A stretch of 64,000 bases of DNA from an uncultured Verrucomicrobiota bacterium. Lineage in GTDB: Bacteria; Verrucomicrobiota; Verrucomicrobiia; Opitutales; Seribacteraceae. The DNA lies in the NCBI GenBank assembly GCA_902580225.1, contig CACHJU010000001.1:1-64000 (forward strand). The letters run 5' to 3'. Shown here piece after piece: positions 37,771-47,883 of the stretch. The notes under the pieces are model-generated. The model searched no databases. It worked only from the letters and a program-made list of their open reading frames with translations, and was not told the origin of the DNA. Both the position numbers and the translations under genes were made by a program. Each line of letters begins with the position of its first letter. Position 1 is the stretch's first letter.

Positions 37771-38314
37771 GGTTGTTTTCTGAAGATAAATTAATTTCTC
37801 TTGCAGCAGCCTCAGCAAAACGCGATTTTTCATCTTCACCCAATTCCCTATGTAGGACTTTGCTAGTGGCGAGAACAACAAGTGAAGCAATTTCATCTCT
37901 GGCATCTTTCAATACACGCTGCCTTTCCAACTCGGTGGAAGCCTTGGCTTTTGCAATTATATCTTCAGCTTGTTTCCTAGCTTCCTCCTTTTGTGATTCT
38001 ATTATGGTCTTTGCTTGCTCTTGTGCAATCGAGACAGTTTTCTTTGCTTCAATGGAGGCCTCCTGAAGAGTTTCACTTTGTTTTTTCTCAGTTTCCTCAA
38101 GTTCAAGTTTAATTTTGTCAGCATTCTTTAAAGAATCAGCGATTTGTTTCTCGCGATCTTTAATTGTTGAAAGAATCTTTCTGAACGCGAAAAACCATAT
38201 AGCTAGTGCTACAATTGCAAAGTTGATGCATTGAGCGATGAATAGCGGATAATCGATACCGAACTGGTTAATAATTTTTTCACCCGTATTCGCTAGACTG
38301 GCTAAAGTGATCAT
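37760..38314 (-). CDS. atpF: ATP synthase b subunit
   Basis: This is the peripheral stalk, 184 residues. A membrane helix lies at about 24-43 (LFIAQCINFAIVALAIWFFAF), followed by a long charged coiled coil (ILSTIKDREKQIADSL and onward). It ends with VLATSKVLHRELGEDEKSRF, the usual C-terminal delta-binding part. There is one b gene and no b' copy. It sits between atpE and atpH. Confidence 0.94.
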   Translation of the reverse strand: MITLASLANTGEKIINQFGIDYPLFIAQCINFAIVALAIWFFAFRKILSTIKDREKQIADSLKNADKIKLELEETEKKQSETLQEASIEAKKTVSIAQEQAKTIIESQKEEARKQAEDIIAKAKASTELERQRVLKDARDEIASLVVLATSKVLHRELGEDEKSRFAEAAAREINLSSENNHGF

Positions 38315-38338
38315 GAGAAGAAATGAGCAGTATTACTA

Positions 38339-38584
38339 TTACAAAAATAGGGAATAAAAAGCTACTGCTTCTGCAAGAGCCATGCCGATGATGGACTGAA
38401 CAAGGATAGCTCCCGACGCATCAGGATTCCTTCCAACGGCTTCAGCTCCCTTCATACCGACGATACCAACCCCAATGGCAGCACCGAGACAGCCAAGACC
38501 ACCTTGGATGCTACCAGTTATTCCACCTTCCTGTGAGGCGGCTTGCGTGACTTGATCAGTTGCTTGTGCTAGTATTTCTATCAT
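38339..38584 (-). CDS. atpE: ATP synthase c subunit
   Basis: This is the proton-translocating ring protein, 81 residues, with two helices. The first is glycine-rich (GLGCLGAAIGVGIVG), then a polar loop with GRNPDAS (R-N-P in place of R-Q-P). The second carries the ion-binding glutamate in GMALAEAVAFYSLFL. The Na+ signature, Q in helix 1 with E-S/T-T in helix 2, is not present, so H+ coupling is expected. The N-terminus is about ten residues longer than in E. coli. Confidence 0.95.
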   Translation of the reverse strand: MIEILAQATDQVTQAASQEGGITGSIQGGLGCLGAAIGVGIVGMKGAEAVGRNPDASGAILVQSIIGMALAEAVAFYSLFL

Positions 38585-38651
38585 ATTTTAATTTGGTTAA
38601 GTTATGTATTGTTGATCGCCTACTGTCGATGCATAGTCACGATCTTAAAGA

Positions 38652-39503
38652 TTAATGATGTTCATTTCCATGATTGCACATCAATCCGATGAAAACGGAG
38701 ATTAGCAACATAAACACAAGAGCTTGAACGAGACCAATTAAAATTTCCATGAAATAAAAAGGAATTGGAACAATCCATTCAAACCCGGGAGCTATAGTAA
38801 ACATTTTATGCAATAGGTTTTCACCTCCATACACATTTCCGAACAATCTAAAGCTGAGAGAAATTGGTCTGAACAAAATGGAAATTACTTCAATAATACC
38901 CACTGCAAAGAAGATTGGAATGAGTCCGATAAAAGTATATAAACCAACTTCATTTTTGTCTGCTTTATTTCCAAAAATGTGGACCATAATGCTCTTGAGT
39001 CCTTCGAATTTAAAAATGAAATAAAGCCAAGCAATATTTGCTACAGCGGCAAGCGCTAAAGTCATATTTAAATCAGCATTACCAGGTCTAATGAGCGATG
39101 TATACTTTCCATTCTCATCATAATATCCAATCGACCCGACTCCAGGTAATAAACCACTCCAATTTTGAATCAAAATAAAAATAAATAATCCACTAAGTAG
39201 CCAAAAGGATGGAAAAAATAATTTACGACCGACAATGGGTTCAACGATACTACGAAGACCGCCCACTATAGATTCAACAAAAAGTTGACCTTTACTTGGC
39301 ACTAAAGACGTTTTACCAACAAGAAGGCGAACGACTAAAATAATTAAAAGAGAAATCGCCCAACTTGTTATCATAGAGTTGGTTATGGGAATCCCTAAAA
39401 TTTCGAAAGCTTTTTCTGCTGTTAAGCTTACGCCATCCTTCCCAGCAGCTGTAAGGTTTAATGTGGTTATTAAAAGGAGGAAAAAATGAATTAAGGTTCT
39501 CAG
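38652..39503 (-). CDS. atpB: ATP synthase a subunit, probable CTG start with signal peptide
   Basis: This is the stator proton channel. The catalytic helix has the essential arginine in SLSFRLFGN, followed by a helix with EILIGLVQALVFMLL. The first ATG (39374) begins at the first channel helix. In-frame coding continues upstream through FEILGIPITNS, typical a-subunit sequence, back to CTG at 39503. From there it reads (start)RTLIHFFLLLITTLNLTAAGKDG, a signal peptide. No ATG, GTG or TTG exists between the in-frame stop (39528-39530) and 39374. The extended protein has 283 residues. No atpI precedes it. Confidence 0.82.
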   Translation of the reverse strand: MRTLIHFFLLLITTLNLTAAGKDGVSLTAEKAFEILGIPITNSMITSWAISLLIILVVRLLVGKTSLVPSKGQLFVESIVGGLRSIVEPIVGRKLFFPSFWLLSGLFIFILIQNWSGLLPGVGSIGYYDENGKYTSLIRPGNADLNMTLALAAVANIAWLYFIFKFEGLKSIMVHIFGNKADKNEVGLYTFIGLIPIFFAVGIIEVISILFRPISLSFRLFGNVYGGENLLHKMFTIAPGFEWIVPIPFYFMEILIGLVQALVFMLLISVFIGLMCNHGNEHH

Positions 39504-39643
39504 AGTGTCACATAATATAAGTAGAGATTAACATAGGTCAATATTGATTTACGAACAATGTATGATAAAAATAATTATTTCCTTCGCACTCATTATTTAT
39601 CAGTAATTTAATCTAATTTTGATTAACGCCTCATAAGTAAGGC

Positions 39644-40240
39644 TTATAAAGTTTTTGCAGAGAAACTTTTGAAATCAGGAAGCAACTTTTGAAAATAACT
39701 TTCATGCTCAAAAGGGAGATCAATATTTTCTAATTCCCAGTGTTTCGACATTTCAAATAAATTTTTGCTCCACTTGAAATATTCGTCATGATCCGATCGG
39801 AAAAATAATTGGCTATTATTAGTGGAATGCGACCATAGAGTCTCAAGAAAAGAAAATTGAATGAGTCTTCTTTTATGATGCTTTTTTTTTGGCCATGGGT
39901 CAGGGAAAAAAATAAAGGTTTTAGAGATTTTAAGGCATTTAGGTTTATAATCTAAAAAGTCAGTTGCACTGGTTTTTAGAAAAGATAGATTGTTATTTTT
40001 ACATTTCTCTTTTTTTAGATTAGATTTAAATATTCTTTTGGTGATTAGGTCAATACCAATACAGATCTTCTCTGGAAATGATTCAGAATATGCATTTATC
40101 CAATGTCCGTGTCCACAACCGATCTCTAATTCAATCTCGAAATCCCTTTTAGTGTATTTTTTTTGTAATTCATCAAAAAAATCCTTTACCCTACCCTCTC
40201 GATCTTTTGGGCTGGTATATTTTTTTAAAAAATAGTCCAT
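39644..40240 (-). CDS. trmB: tRNA (guanine-N7-)-methyltransferase
   Basis: This enzyme adds m7G at position 46 of tRNA using SAM. The 198-residue protein has the SAM motif LEIGCGHGHWI (about 38-48), IGIDL, FFPDPWPKKKHHKRR (the family signature) and FRSDHDEYFKW. It follows mnmG by five bases on the same strand, forming a tRNA-modification cluster with mnmE and mnmG. Confidence 0.92.
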   Translation of the reverse strand: MDYFLKKYTSPKDREGRVKDFFDELQKKYTKRDFEIELEIGCGHGHWINAYSESFPEKICIGIDLITKRIFKSNLKKEKCKNNNLSFLKTSATDFLDYKPKCLKISKTFIFFPDPWPKKKHHKRRLIQFSFLETLWSHSTNNSQLFFRSDHDEYFKWSKNLFEMSKHWELENIDLPFEHESYFQKLLPDFKSFSAKTL

Positions 40241-40245
40241 TAATT

Positions 40246-42126
40246 TTATTGATTTCTTTTTTTTAACATTACCATAAGTACATTTAAATCTGACGGGTTA
40301 ACTCCAGATATTCTGTTTGCTTGTGCTAAAGTTTCTGGTTTGATGTTAGATAGTTTTTCGACACTTTCCTTCCTTAGCCCAGGTGTGTTTAGGTAGTTGA
40401 AGTCCAATGGAATTTTTATTTTTTCAAAATCTTTTAACTTTTCTATACTTCTGAGTTCTCGGGTTAGGTAACCTTCATATTTGATTTGATATATTATTTC
40501 ACTTTTACACTCATGATGTAGATCATGAAATTGAACTGGAAGAAATTCAAAATTATCATTCCTTTTTATTAATTCTGCTAAAGTATATCCTTTGGCGTCT
40601 CTTTCTTTATGTGCAATTTTTTTCCAATTTGAAATGGTTTGCTGTTTGCTTTTTATTGCTTCTCTTCGGGCCGAGCTAAGAATATTTAATGTATCAGTCT
40701 TGTTGATATATCTAAGTTCCGCACTTGTGTGGTTGAAAAGTAGTCTGTATTCCGCTCTGCTGGTAAACATTCTGTAGGGTTCTGTCGTTCCTTTTGTGAC
40801 AAGATCATCAATTAGGACTCCAATATATCCGTCCCCCCGCTCTATTGTAAGTAAATCTTCCCCCTTAGCCTTCTGCGATGCGTTGATACCCGCTATTAGT
40901 CCTTGAGCGGCTGCTTCTTCATAACCTGATGTGCCATTTATTTGACCTGCAAAAAAAAGAAATTCAAGTTTTGTTGATTCAAGTGTCCTTTTTAATTGTG
41001 TAGGAATAGCATAATCATATTCTACTGCATAAGCTGGTCTTATTATTGTGGTGTTTGCAAGTCCGGGTATGGTTGTCAATATTTGATTTTGAACATCAAA
41101 CGGAAGACTCGTCGAAAGACCGTTGATGTACCATTCATCTGTTGTTTTACCTTCCGGCTCTAGATGTATTAGATGACTTTCCTTGTCTGCAAATTTAACA
41201 ATTTTGTCCTCAATGCTTGGGCAGTACCTGGGACCAGTGCCACAGATTTCACCGCTGTATAGAGGTGACAAGTGAAGGTTCTCGTTAATTATTTCTGAAG
41301 TATGTTTTGTTGTTCTAGTGGTGAAGCATTTAACCTGTTCTCGGTGACCGAATGAGTGTTCCTCATGGAACGTTTTTGTTTTGTGTTCCATGTGGAACAG
41401 TTCTTCTTTTGTTCTTGTGTCTGTAAAGGTAAATCTTGTGGGAATTCGATCACCGAGCTGCTCGTTTGTTTCATTGAAATCAATACTAGAGCCTAGTATT
41501 CTAGGCGGAGTTCCGGTTTTAAATCTCCCAAGTTCAATACCAATTTTCTGAAAGTCAACGGAAAGTCCTTTTGCATTATGGTCGCCCATTCTTCCGCCTT
41601 CTAATTTATTTTCACCAACATGCATCAATGCCCTAAGGAATGTGCCTGTTGTTACAATCACTGTATGGCTAAAAAAGTCTAGTCCGAGACTAGTTTTTAC
41701 TCCAATACATTTTTCATTTTTGATAATTAGTCCATCAACAATTGACTGAAATAATGTAATATTATCCTCTAATTCTAGCACATGTTTCATTCTGAATTGA
41801 TACTGCTTTTTGTCGCATTGAGCTCGTGGAGCCTGAACGGCAGGTCCTTTGGAGGAATTAAGCAATTTATATTGTATTGCAGTAAAGTCAGTGTTTAAGG
41901 CCATTTCACCACCAAGAGAATCAATTTCACGCACTATTTGTCCTTTTGCCTGACCGCCGATTGCTGGATTGCAGCTCATTTGAGCAACTGTGTCTAAGTT
42001 TCCTGTAAGGATAAGAACAGAGGAGCCATTTCTTGCGGCAGCGAGTGCAGATTCACAGCCTGCATGACCAGCACCACAGACAATCACATCATAGGGATCG
42101 TTTGGGTTAGAGTTTTTTATTTTCAT
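40246..42126 (-). CDS. mnmG: tRNA uridine-5-carboxymethylaminomethyl synthesis enzyme MnmG
   Basis: This is the FAD-dependent partner of MnmE that builds the cmnm5 group on U34 of some tRNAs. The 626-residue protein has [19 protein letters not shown] (FAD), [81 protein letters not shown] and the C-terminal helical MnmE-binding part with [12 protein letters not shown]. The start codon overlaps the mnmE stop by one base (TAATG). Confidence 0.95.
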   Translation of the reverse strand: MKIKNSNPNDPYDVIVCGAGHAGCESALAAARNGSSVLILTGNLDTVAQMSCNPAIGGQAKGQIVREIDSLGGEMALNTDFTAIQYKLLNSSKGPAVQAPRAQCDKKQYQFRMKHVLELEDNITLFQSIVDGLIIKNEKCIGVKTSLGLDFFSHTVIVTTGTFLRALMHVGENKLEGGRMGDHNAKGLSVDFQKIGIELGRFKTGTPPRILGSSIDFNETNEQLGDRIPTRFTFTDTRTKEELFHMEHKTKTFHEEHSFGHREQVKCFTTRTTKHTSEIINENLHLSPLYSGEICGTGPRYCPSIEDKIVKFADKESHLIHLEPEGKTTDEWYINGLSTSLPFDVQNQILTTIPGLANTTIIRPAYAVEYDYAIPTQLKRTLESTKLEFLFFAGQINGTSGYEEAAAQGLIAGINASQKAKGEDLLTIERGDGYIGVLIDDLVTKGTTEPYRMFTSRAEYRLLFNHTSAELRYINKTDTLNILSSARREAIKSKQQTISNWKKIAHKERDAKGYTLAELIKRNDNFEFLPVQFHDLHHECKSEIIYQIKYEGYLTRELRSIEKLKDFEKIKIPLDFNYLNTPGLRKESVEKLSNIKPETLAQANRISGVNPSDLNVLMVMLKKRNQ

Positions 42127-43484
42127 TATTTACCGATGCAAAAACTATTGAATAGCTTGTCTAGCATATCTTCATTTGTTTTAATTCCAACAATTTGGTT
42201 AAGAAATTCTAATCCAAGCTTGAGTTCCTGCAGAACAATTTCTTCATTTTTACCAGAAATCATAAATTGCACTGCTTCTGAAAGATGGATTCTACATTCA
42301 TTAAGAAGTTGAAATTGTCTTTTATTTACAACTATGTGATCTGAAAGATTTTGTTTAATGTTTTCATTGATGTATTTGTTTAATTCTCTCTTTAATTCTG
42401 CAGTACATGCTTCTGAATATATAGAAGTATTAATTGTTTTTCCTTTGAATAAAGGATCAGGTAGTTTCGTTGATCTGTTTAAATCCGTTTTGTTTCTAAT
42501 TAATATAAAGTTGTTTTTAGGATATTCGCTCGTGATTTGATTTATAAATTCAATAGGGTAGGGGACTGTGATATCAATAACTATGAAGGCAATGTCGGAA
42601 TCGTTTATGTTCCTTTTTGTATTCTCAATACCCAGCATTTCAATCTTATCTGATGATTCTCTTATTCCCGCAGTATCAATGAGTTCAATTAGATATCCGC
42701 TCAGAAAAATTTCTTTAGATACATAATCTCTTGTTGTACCTGGAAGATCACTTACAATAGATCTTTCTTCTGAAAGTAATTTATTAAACAAACTACTTTT
42801 ACCTGCATTAGGAGGTCCGATAAGTGTAACTTTTATTGCATTAGAAATTTTCTTTTGTAATGAGTGATTACGAACAAGATCATCAATTTGTCGAATTAAG
42901 TCACCTAGTTTGTTGATTAACTTTGAGTAATCTGGGTCGGATATGTCATCTTCGGGAAAATCAATTGACGCTTCAAGTTGAGATTGAATTTCAAGAGTAC
43001 TGTCTTGTATTTTTTTTAAAACTTTACCAAGCGAACCGGAAAGTTTTTTTTTCGCAACTTTTAATTGAGCATCACTTTTTGCTGTAATTATTTCAGCAAT
43101 GGATTCAGCTTGTGTTAAATCTATTTTACCATTGAGAAAAGCTCTCTTAGTGTATTCACCAGGTTCGGCTAGTCTGCAATTTCTTCTGATCAAATCTTCT
43201 AGGATCATATTCGCAATAATTATATTTCCATGAAATGTGATTTCTATCATCTCTTCTCCCGTGAAGGATTTACTATCTGCGTAATAAACGAAAATTACTT
43301 GATCAATATGTTCTTTTTTTGTTGAAACATAGTTACCCAAATTTGATTTTCTTGGGGCAGGGGAGGGGGCACCAAATATTTCATTACACAATAGCTGGCA
43401 GTTCCGGCCACTAACCCTAATTATACCTAGAGCGGATTCTTTAGCCGGTGTAGCTAAAGAAGCTATCGTATCATTATGATACAC
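42126..43484 (-). CDS. mnmE: tRNA modification GTPase MnmE
   Basis: This is the GTPase half of the MnmEG complex. The N-terminal formyl-THF-binding domain includes [13 protein letters not shown]-like [21 protein letters not shown]. The G domain contains [12 protein letters not shown] (G1), LPGTTRDYV (G2), DTAGIRES (G3) and RNKTDL (G4). The essential C-terminal cysteine motif is FCIGK (448-452). It is 452 residues, normal length, and is followed by overlapping mnmG and then trmB. Confidence 0.95.
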   Translation of the reverse strand: MYHNDTIASLATPAKESALGIIRVSGRNCQLLCNEIFGAPSPAPRKSNLGNYVSTKKEHIDQVIFVYYADSKSFTGEEMIEITFHGNIIIANMILEDLIRRNCRLAEPGEYTKRAFLNGKIDLTQAESIAEIITAKSDAQLKVAKKKLSGSLGKVLKKIQDSTLEIQSQLEASIDFPEDDISDPDYSKLINKLGDLIRQIDDLVRNHSLQKKISNAIKVTLIGPPNAGKSSLFNKLLSEERSIVSDLPGTTRDYVSKEIFLSGYLIELIDTAGIRESSDKIEMLGIENTKRNINDSDIAFIVIDITVPYPIEFINQITSEYPKNNFILIRNKTDLNRSTKLPDPLFKGKTINTSIYSEACTAELKRELNKYINENIKQNLSDHIVVNKRQFQLLNECRIHLSEAVQFMISGKNEEIVLQELKLGLEFLNQIVGIKTNEDMLDKLFNSFCIGK

Positions 43485-43502
43485 AGTATCTTAGATAAAT
43501 TA

Positions 43503-44552
43503 TCAGTCATCATCTGTACTCTGTGCAAGTACAGAACCAACCGTAACTTCTGCCTTTTCAAGAATTGCAGTAGTAATCTCTTTCATGAGAGGTTGATTTT
43601 CTGATAAGGCTAGTTTAGCGGCTTCCCGACCTTGTCCGATCAAATCCCCATTGTATGATATCCATGCTCCTTTTTTCGATAGGATACCATGTTCAATTCC
43701 GAGGTCTAGCACTGAGCCAGTTCTTGAAATTCCTTCATTGTACATAATATCAAATTCGCAAGCTGTGAACGGTGGAGCTATTTTATTTTTCACTATCTTT
43801 AGTCTAGTTCTATTACCTGTAACTGTTCCGTTTGCCTCTTTGATCTGTCCGATTCTACGTATGTCCATTCTGATCGAGCAAAAGAATTTTAAAGCTCTCC
43901 CTCCAGGCGTTGTTTCAGGACTGCCAAACATAACGCCAATTTTTTCACGAATTTGATTTGTGAATATACAGACACAGTTCGTTTTAGAGATCGCAGCAGT
44001 CAATCTTCTCATTGCTTGACTCATCATCCTTGCTTGTAGTCCAACTGTTGTATCACCCATCTGTCCATCTAATTCCTGTCTTGAAACCAATGCTGCAACT
44101 GAATCTAGCACGATGACATCAATAGCTCCAGATCTTATTAATGTTTCAGTTATATTCAAAGCATCTTCACCGCTTTCAGGTTGTGACACCATTAAATTGT
44201 CTAAATCAACTCCAACAATTTTAGCGTACCTCGGATCAAGGGCATGTTCTACATCCACGAAAACAGCATTTCCTCCATTTCTTTGAGCTTCAGCAATAAC
44301 ACTGAGACAGAAAGTTGTTTTACCGGAGGATTCTGGGCCATAAATTTCAACGATTCTTCCTCTTGGCAAGCCTCCTGCACCTAATGAAAGGTCAATTGCT
44401 AATGAACCAGTTGAAAGTACAGAAACATTCATTTTAGTTGCATCACCAAGCCTCATCAGGGCACCTTCTCCGTACTTTTTATTAATTCCTTGAAATGCTA
44501 ATTCAAGATCTGGATTTTTGTCTTTCTTTTTCTCAGTAGTATTTTTCGGCAT
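43503..44552 (-). CDS. recA: Recombinase RecA
   Basis: This is the strand-exchange protein for recombination and the SOS response. The 349-residue protein has the P-loop [39 protein letters not shown], the L2 loop region [27 protein letters not shown] (in two stretches) and an acidic C-terminus. The start is [16 protein letters not shown] see no clear LexA box in the 150 bp upstream. It lies 18 bp before mnmE. Confidence 0.97.
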   Translation of the reverse strand: MPKNTTEKKKDKNPDLELAFQGINKKYGEGALMRLGDATKMNVSVLSTGSLAIDLSLGAGGLPRGRIVEIYGPESSGKTTFCLSVIAEAQRNGGNAVFVDVEHALDPRYAKIVGVDLDNLMVSQPESGEDALNITETLIRSGAIDVIVLDSVAALVSRQELDGQMGDTTVGLQARMMSQAMRRLTAAISKTNCVCIFTNQIREKIGVMFGSPETTPGGRALKFFCSIRMDIRRIGQIKEANGTVTGNRTRLKIVKNKIAPPFTACEFDIMYNEGISRTGSVLDLGIEHGILSKKGAWISYNGDLIGQGREAAKLALSENQPLMKEITTAILEKAEVTVGSVLAQSTDDD

Positions 44553-44702
44553 AATTTAAAAGTTAAACATTAACAATGATTTTATGTTTGTTAGAATCAA
44601 GCAGTTTCCATTAAAATTTCTTTTTTCTTAAAATCAATTACATACCGTTATATTTGTTGAAGATAAATAATCCCAACGAGAAGGGTAGGGTACACCTTGT
44701 AA

Positions 44703-45362
44703 ATGAACTTTAGGATGAAATTAAATTATTCTCACATAATTTGGGATTGGAATGGAACCATTATTGATGATGCTCAACTTTGTGTAGATTTAGTAAATTC
44801 TTTTCTAGATTTATACGGTTTGAAGAGAGTTGATCTTAATTTTTATAAAAATAATTTCCAATTTCCTGTAAAATCTTATTATTCTTTACTTGGATTGCCT
44901 TGTGATTCGGTTAATTACTCTAAAATATCAAAAGAATTTATTCATAATTATAAAAAGCTATTCATTAATTGTGATCTGCAAAATGGAGTTAATAACAATT
45001 TAAATAAACTTCAGAATTTAGGAGTTGGCCACTCAGTCTTATCCGCTGGTATGCAATCAGACCTTAATTCTTTTGTTGCCCATTTTAAATTGAAACACTT
45101 CTTTCAAATTATTTCAGGAGTCGAGAATATTTTGGCTAAAGGTAAAATTGAGATTTCTTTCAATCACTTAAGAAATTTAAGAACAGATTCCTCCAAAATA
45201 TTAATGGTTGGGGATACATTGCATGATTCTGAAGTTGCTGAATCACTAGGTATCGACTGTTTACTGTTTAGCAACGGACACAATTCAACTCAACTTTTAA
45301 CAAAATCAAAATTTCCCATTATACAAAATATTAATGAGATTTATCAATATGTTATAGATTGA
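44703..45362 (+). CDS. HAD-family hydrolase (phosphatase-like)
   Basis: This 219-residue haloacid-dehalogenase-type hydrolase resembles phosphoglycolate phosphatase. The motif I nucleophile reads IIWDWNGTIIDD, with W-N where D-G-T enzymes have D-x-D-G, so the second aspartate is an asparagine. Motif II is VLSAG, motif III K about residue 148 (AKGK), and motif IV MVGDTLHDSEVAE. A second ATG at 44715 is possible. The substrate is unknown. It is upstream of miaB by 34 bp. Confidence 0.78.
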   Translation: MNFRMKLNYSHIIWDWNGTIIDDAQLCVDLVNSFLDLYGLKRVDLNFYKNNFQFPVKSYYSLLGLPCDSVNYSKISKEFIHNYKKLFINCDLQNGVNNNLNKLQNLGVGHSVLSAGMQSDLNSFVAHFKLKHFFQIISGVENILAKGKIEISFNHLRNLRTDSSKILMVGDTLHDSEVAESLGIDCLLFSNGHNSTQLLTKSKFPIIQNINEIYQYVID

Positions 45363-45396
45363 CCAATCTAAAGCAAAATATAAAATATTTTCTTTC

Positions 45397-46743
45397 ATGA
45401 ATCGGGTATTTTTAAAGACTTATGGTTGTCAAATGAATGAAAGGGACTCTGAAGCAGTTGCATTCAAGTTACAATCCCGAGGTTATGAAATCGTACAAAA
45501 TGAAGAATTGGCTGATGTCGTTCTTTTAAATACCTGTAGTGTGAGAGATCAGGCAGAACAAAAAGCCATTGGTAAAGCTGGTCATTTGACTAAACGAAAG
45601 AAAAAAAATCAACCATTCCTTTTTGGCATTATAGGCTGTATGGCTCAAAATCGCGGAGAAGAACTATTAGATTTACTTCCTGATTTAGATCTTGTTATCG
45701 GAACTCAAAAATTTCATAGAATACCCGAATATTTAGATCAAATCACAAGTAATGAAGATTATCGGCCTTCAAGAATTTTAGATGTAGCTGAAGAAGAATC
45801 TTCTCAGGACAAGATTAATGAACATTTAGAAACCAAAGAAAAGAAGGTCACAGCTTTTGTTTCAATAATGCAGGGTTGTAATATGAAATGTTCATTCTGC
45901 ATTGTTCCTAAAACAAGAGGAAAGGAAAGGTACAGAAGTATTTCTAGTATCGTGGATGAGGTTGAAAAATTGGTTGAAAGAGGTGTTCGTGAAGTTACTT
46001 TATTAGGGCAAATTGTAAATGCATATGGTAGAGGATCTTTACCTAGATTAAATGGTAAATCTCCCTTTGTTCAACTACTAGAAAAACTTAATGAAATTGA
46101 AGGATTATATCGAATCCGCTTTACTTCTCCACATCCCACAAGCTTTGGAGACGATTTAATTGAAAGTTACAAAACTCTTCCAAAACTTTGTGAATATGCT
46201 CATTTACCAATGCAAAGTGGATCAGATAAAATTTTAAAATCTATGAAACGTCCTTATTCAAGAAAACGTTTTTTGGAAATTTCGAAAAAGCTTAGATTGA
46301 CCCATCCTGATATGAGATTGAGTACGGATTTGATTTTGGGTTTTCCGGGAGAAACTGAACAAGATTATTTGTTAACAAAGTCTGCATTCAAGGAAGCTGG
46401 TTTTGAAATGGCTTTTATATTTAAGTACAGCGAAAGATCAGGAACGCAAGCAGTCGGATTAGGAGATTCTGTATCCAAAGAGACAAAAGAAAAAAGAAAC
46501 CAAGAATTACTTAAATTACTCGAAAGACAATCTTATTCAGCTAATTTGTTAAGTTTAAACCGGAAGTTTGAAGTACTGGTAGAAGGAAAAGCTAAAAAAG
46601 GACATAACATGATGCTTGGCCGTACTCGTTGCAATCGCAGAGTAGTTTTCGAGGGATCGCAAAAAAGCACTGGACAATTAAAAAATGTCTTAATTAAGGA
46701 TGTAACTTCGACCACATTATCTGGAAGTATCTTTCAAAAATGA
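45397..46743 (+). CDS. miaB: tRNA-2-methylthio-N6-dimethylallyladenosine synthase
   Basis: This radical-SAM methylthiotransferase acts on A37 of tRNAs reading UNN codons. The 448-residue protein has the N-terminal cluster cysteines in KTYGCQMNERDSE, NTCSVRDQA and GIIGCMAQ. The radical-SAM triad is CNMKCSFCIVP. It also has LGQIVNAYG (I in place of the usual N) and a C-terminal TRAM domain (KAKKGHNMMLGRTRCNRRVVFEG). The QMN motif favours MiaB over RimO. It overlaps the next gene by 4 bp. Confidence 0.93.
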   Translation: MNRVFLKTYGCQMNERDSEAVAFKLQSRGYEIVQNEELADVVLLNTCSVRDQAEQKAIGKAGHLTKRKKKNQPFLFGIIGCMAQNRGEELLDLLPDLDLVIGTQKFHRIPEYLDQITSNEDYRPSRILDVAEEESSQDKINEHLETKEKKVTAFVSIMQGCNMKCSFCIVPKTRGKERYRSISSIVDEVEKLVERGVREVTLLGQIVNAYGRGSLPRLNGKSPFVQLLEKLNEIEGLYRIRFTSPHPTSFGDDLIESYKTLPKLCEYAHLPMQSGSDKILKSMKRPYSRKRFLEISKKLRLTHPDMRLSTDLILGFPGETEQDYLLTKSAFKEAGFEMAFIFKYSERSGTQAVGLGDSVSKETKEKRNQELLKLLERQSYSANLLSLNRKFEVLVEGKAKKGHNMMLGRTRCNRRVVFEGSQKSTGQLKNVLIKDVTSTTLSGSIFQK

Positions 46744-47279
46744 ATTTATTTTTTTTTACATTTACTACTTCAGTATTGCTATTATTGGTGGGTTTAGTAC
46801 TGATTTCTAAATCTTCAAAGATTGAAGAAATTATTCGTACTTTAATCAGATCAGATATGTGTGCTGTAATATTTCTAATCATCGGACTATTTTGGTTTTT
46901 GTCTCATCATGTTCAAAATTTGGGAGAAGCAGATTTTGGTGAGTATAAATTTATGATTGGTGTAATTGGTGTGTTTATTGCGGTAGCTTCATATTTTTTT
47001 ATAAATGATTTTCTTGCAGTGCGTGCCGCCTCCATAATTATACTTTTCTACTCAAGATTAGCCTTAGATGCTGCTTTTTTACAGGAACCTCAATCACGAT
47101 TATTTTTAGTTTCAATCATTTACTTAATGATTTTTGCTGCTCTATATTTTGGTGCTTGGCCCTATCGAATGAGAGATTCTTTAGATTGGCTTTATCAGAA
47201 TGCGAAGCGATCAAAAACATTAGGGTTTTCCCTAATAGTATATTCTTTTGTACTGGCTGGTGTCTCTTTTACTTATTGA
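46740..47279 (+). CDS. Integral membrane protein of unknown function (179 aa)
   Basis: I do not recognise this protein. It has five hydrophobic segments: about 4-22, 40-56, 70-88, 92-106 and 123-141, plus a possible sixth at 160-176. Between them are short loops and no obvious catalytic residues. It is translationally coupled to miaB and seven bases ahead of gmk, so it is expressed with housekeeping genes. Confidence 0.6.
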   Translation: MNLFFFTFTTSVLLLLVGLVLISKSSKIEEIIRTLIRSDMCAVIFLIIGLFWFLSHHVQNLGEADFGEYKFMIGVIGVFIAVASYFFINDFLAVRAASIIILFYSRLALDAAFLQEPQSRLFLVSIIYLMIFAALYFGAWPYRMRDSLDWLYQNAKRSKTLGFSLIVYSFVLAGVSFTY

Positions 47280-47285
47280 GTTTAT

Positions 47286-47879
47286 ATGCAAGGAATTACC
47301 TTGGTGATTTCTGGTCCTGCCGGAGTAGGTAAAACTACACTGTGTGATCGACTTATTCTCAACTTTAAACCGGTTTTATCACGCGTAGTTACCGTTACAA
47401 CTAGAAATCCCAGAAAGGGAGAAGTTAATAATGTGGATTATATTTTCAAATCAATTTTAGAATTTGAAGATCTTAAAAATAACAATGAATTTCTTGAATA
47501 TGCGGAGGTTCATAACAACTTTTATGGTAGCTTAAAGAGTTCAGTTCTAAAACTTTTAGAAAGTAAGCATGATGCCCTTTTAAACATTGATGTTCAGGGA
47601 GCATCCTCATTTAAAAAACTGGAATCAAAATCAAATTTATTAAAGAATCAAATAATAAGTGTTTTTGTAATGCCCAAAAACCTTAATGATTTAAGGACAA
47701 GATTGAATCTTAGAGGGAAAGACTCTGAACAGGAAATAGAGAAACGCTTAAAAACTGCAAAAAATGAAATGACACTTCATGATCAATTTGATTATTTAAT
47801 TCATTCTGAAACAAAGGATGCGGATTACAATGAATTGATGAATATATACAGGAAACATTCAAAACTATTAGAATTATGA
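47286..47879 (+). CDS. gmk: Guanylate kinase
   Basis: This enzyme phosphorylates GMP to GDP. The 197-residue protein opens with the P-loop ISGPAGVGKTTL (about 8-19). It continues with VTTRNPRKGEVNNVDYIF (the GMP-binding TTR-P-R-GE), EYAEVHNNFYGS, and LNIDVQGASSF with VFVMPKNL. It ends four bases from the convergent gnd stop. Confidence 0.93.
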   Translation: MQGITLVISGPAGVGKTTLCDRLILNFKPVLSRVVTVTTRNPRKGEVNNVDYIFKSILEFEDLKNNNEFLEYAEVHNNFYGSLKSSVLKLLESKHDALLNIDVQGASSFKKLESKSNLLKNQIISVFVMPKNLNDLRTRLNLRGKDSEQEIEKRLKTAKNEMTLHDQFDYLIHSETKDADYNELMNIYRKHSKLLEL

Positions 47880-47883
47880 AATT

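Noticed and set aside
37771-37905. N-terminal extension of atpH giving a normal 178-residue length
   Set aside because: The added 45 codons lie inside conserved atpF coding sequence in another frame and do not resemble delta subunits.
44553-44702. LexA box in front of recA
   Set aside because: No convincing TGTTC/GAACA-type or CTGT-type dyad could be seen; only a weak AAACAT/ATGTTT repeat is present.
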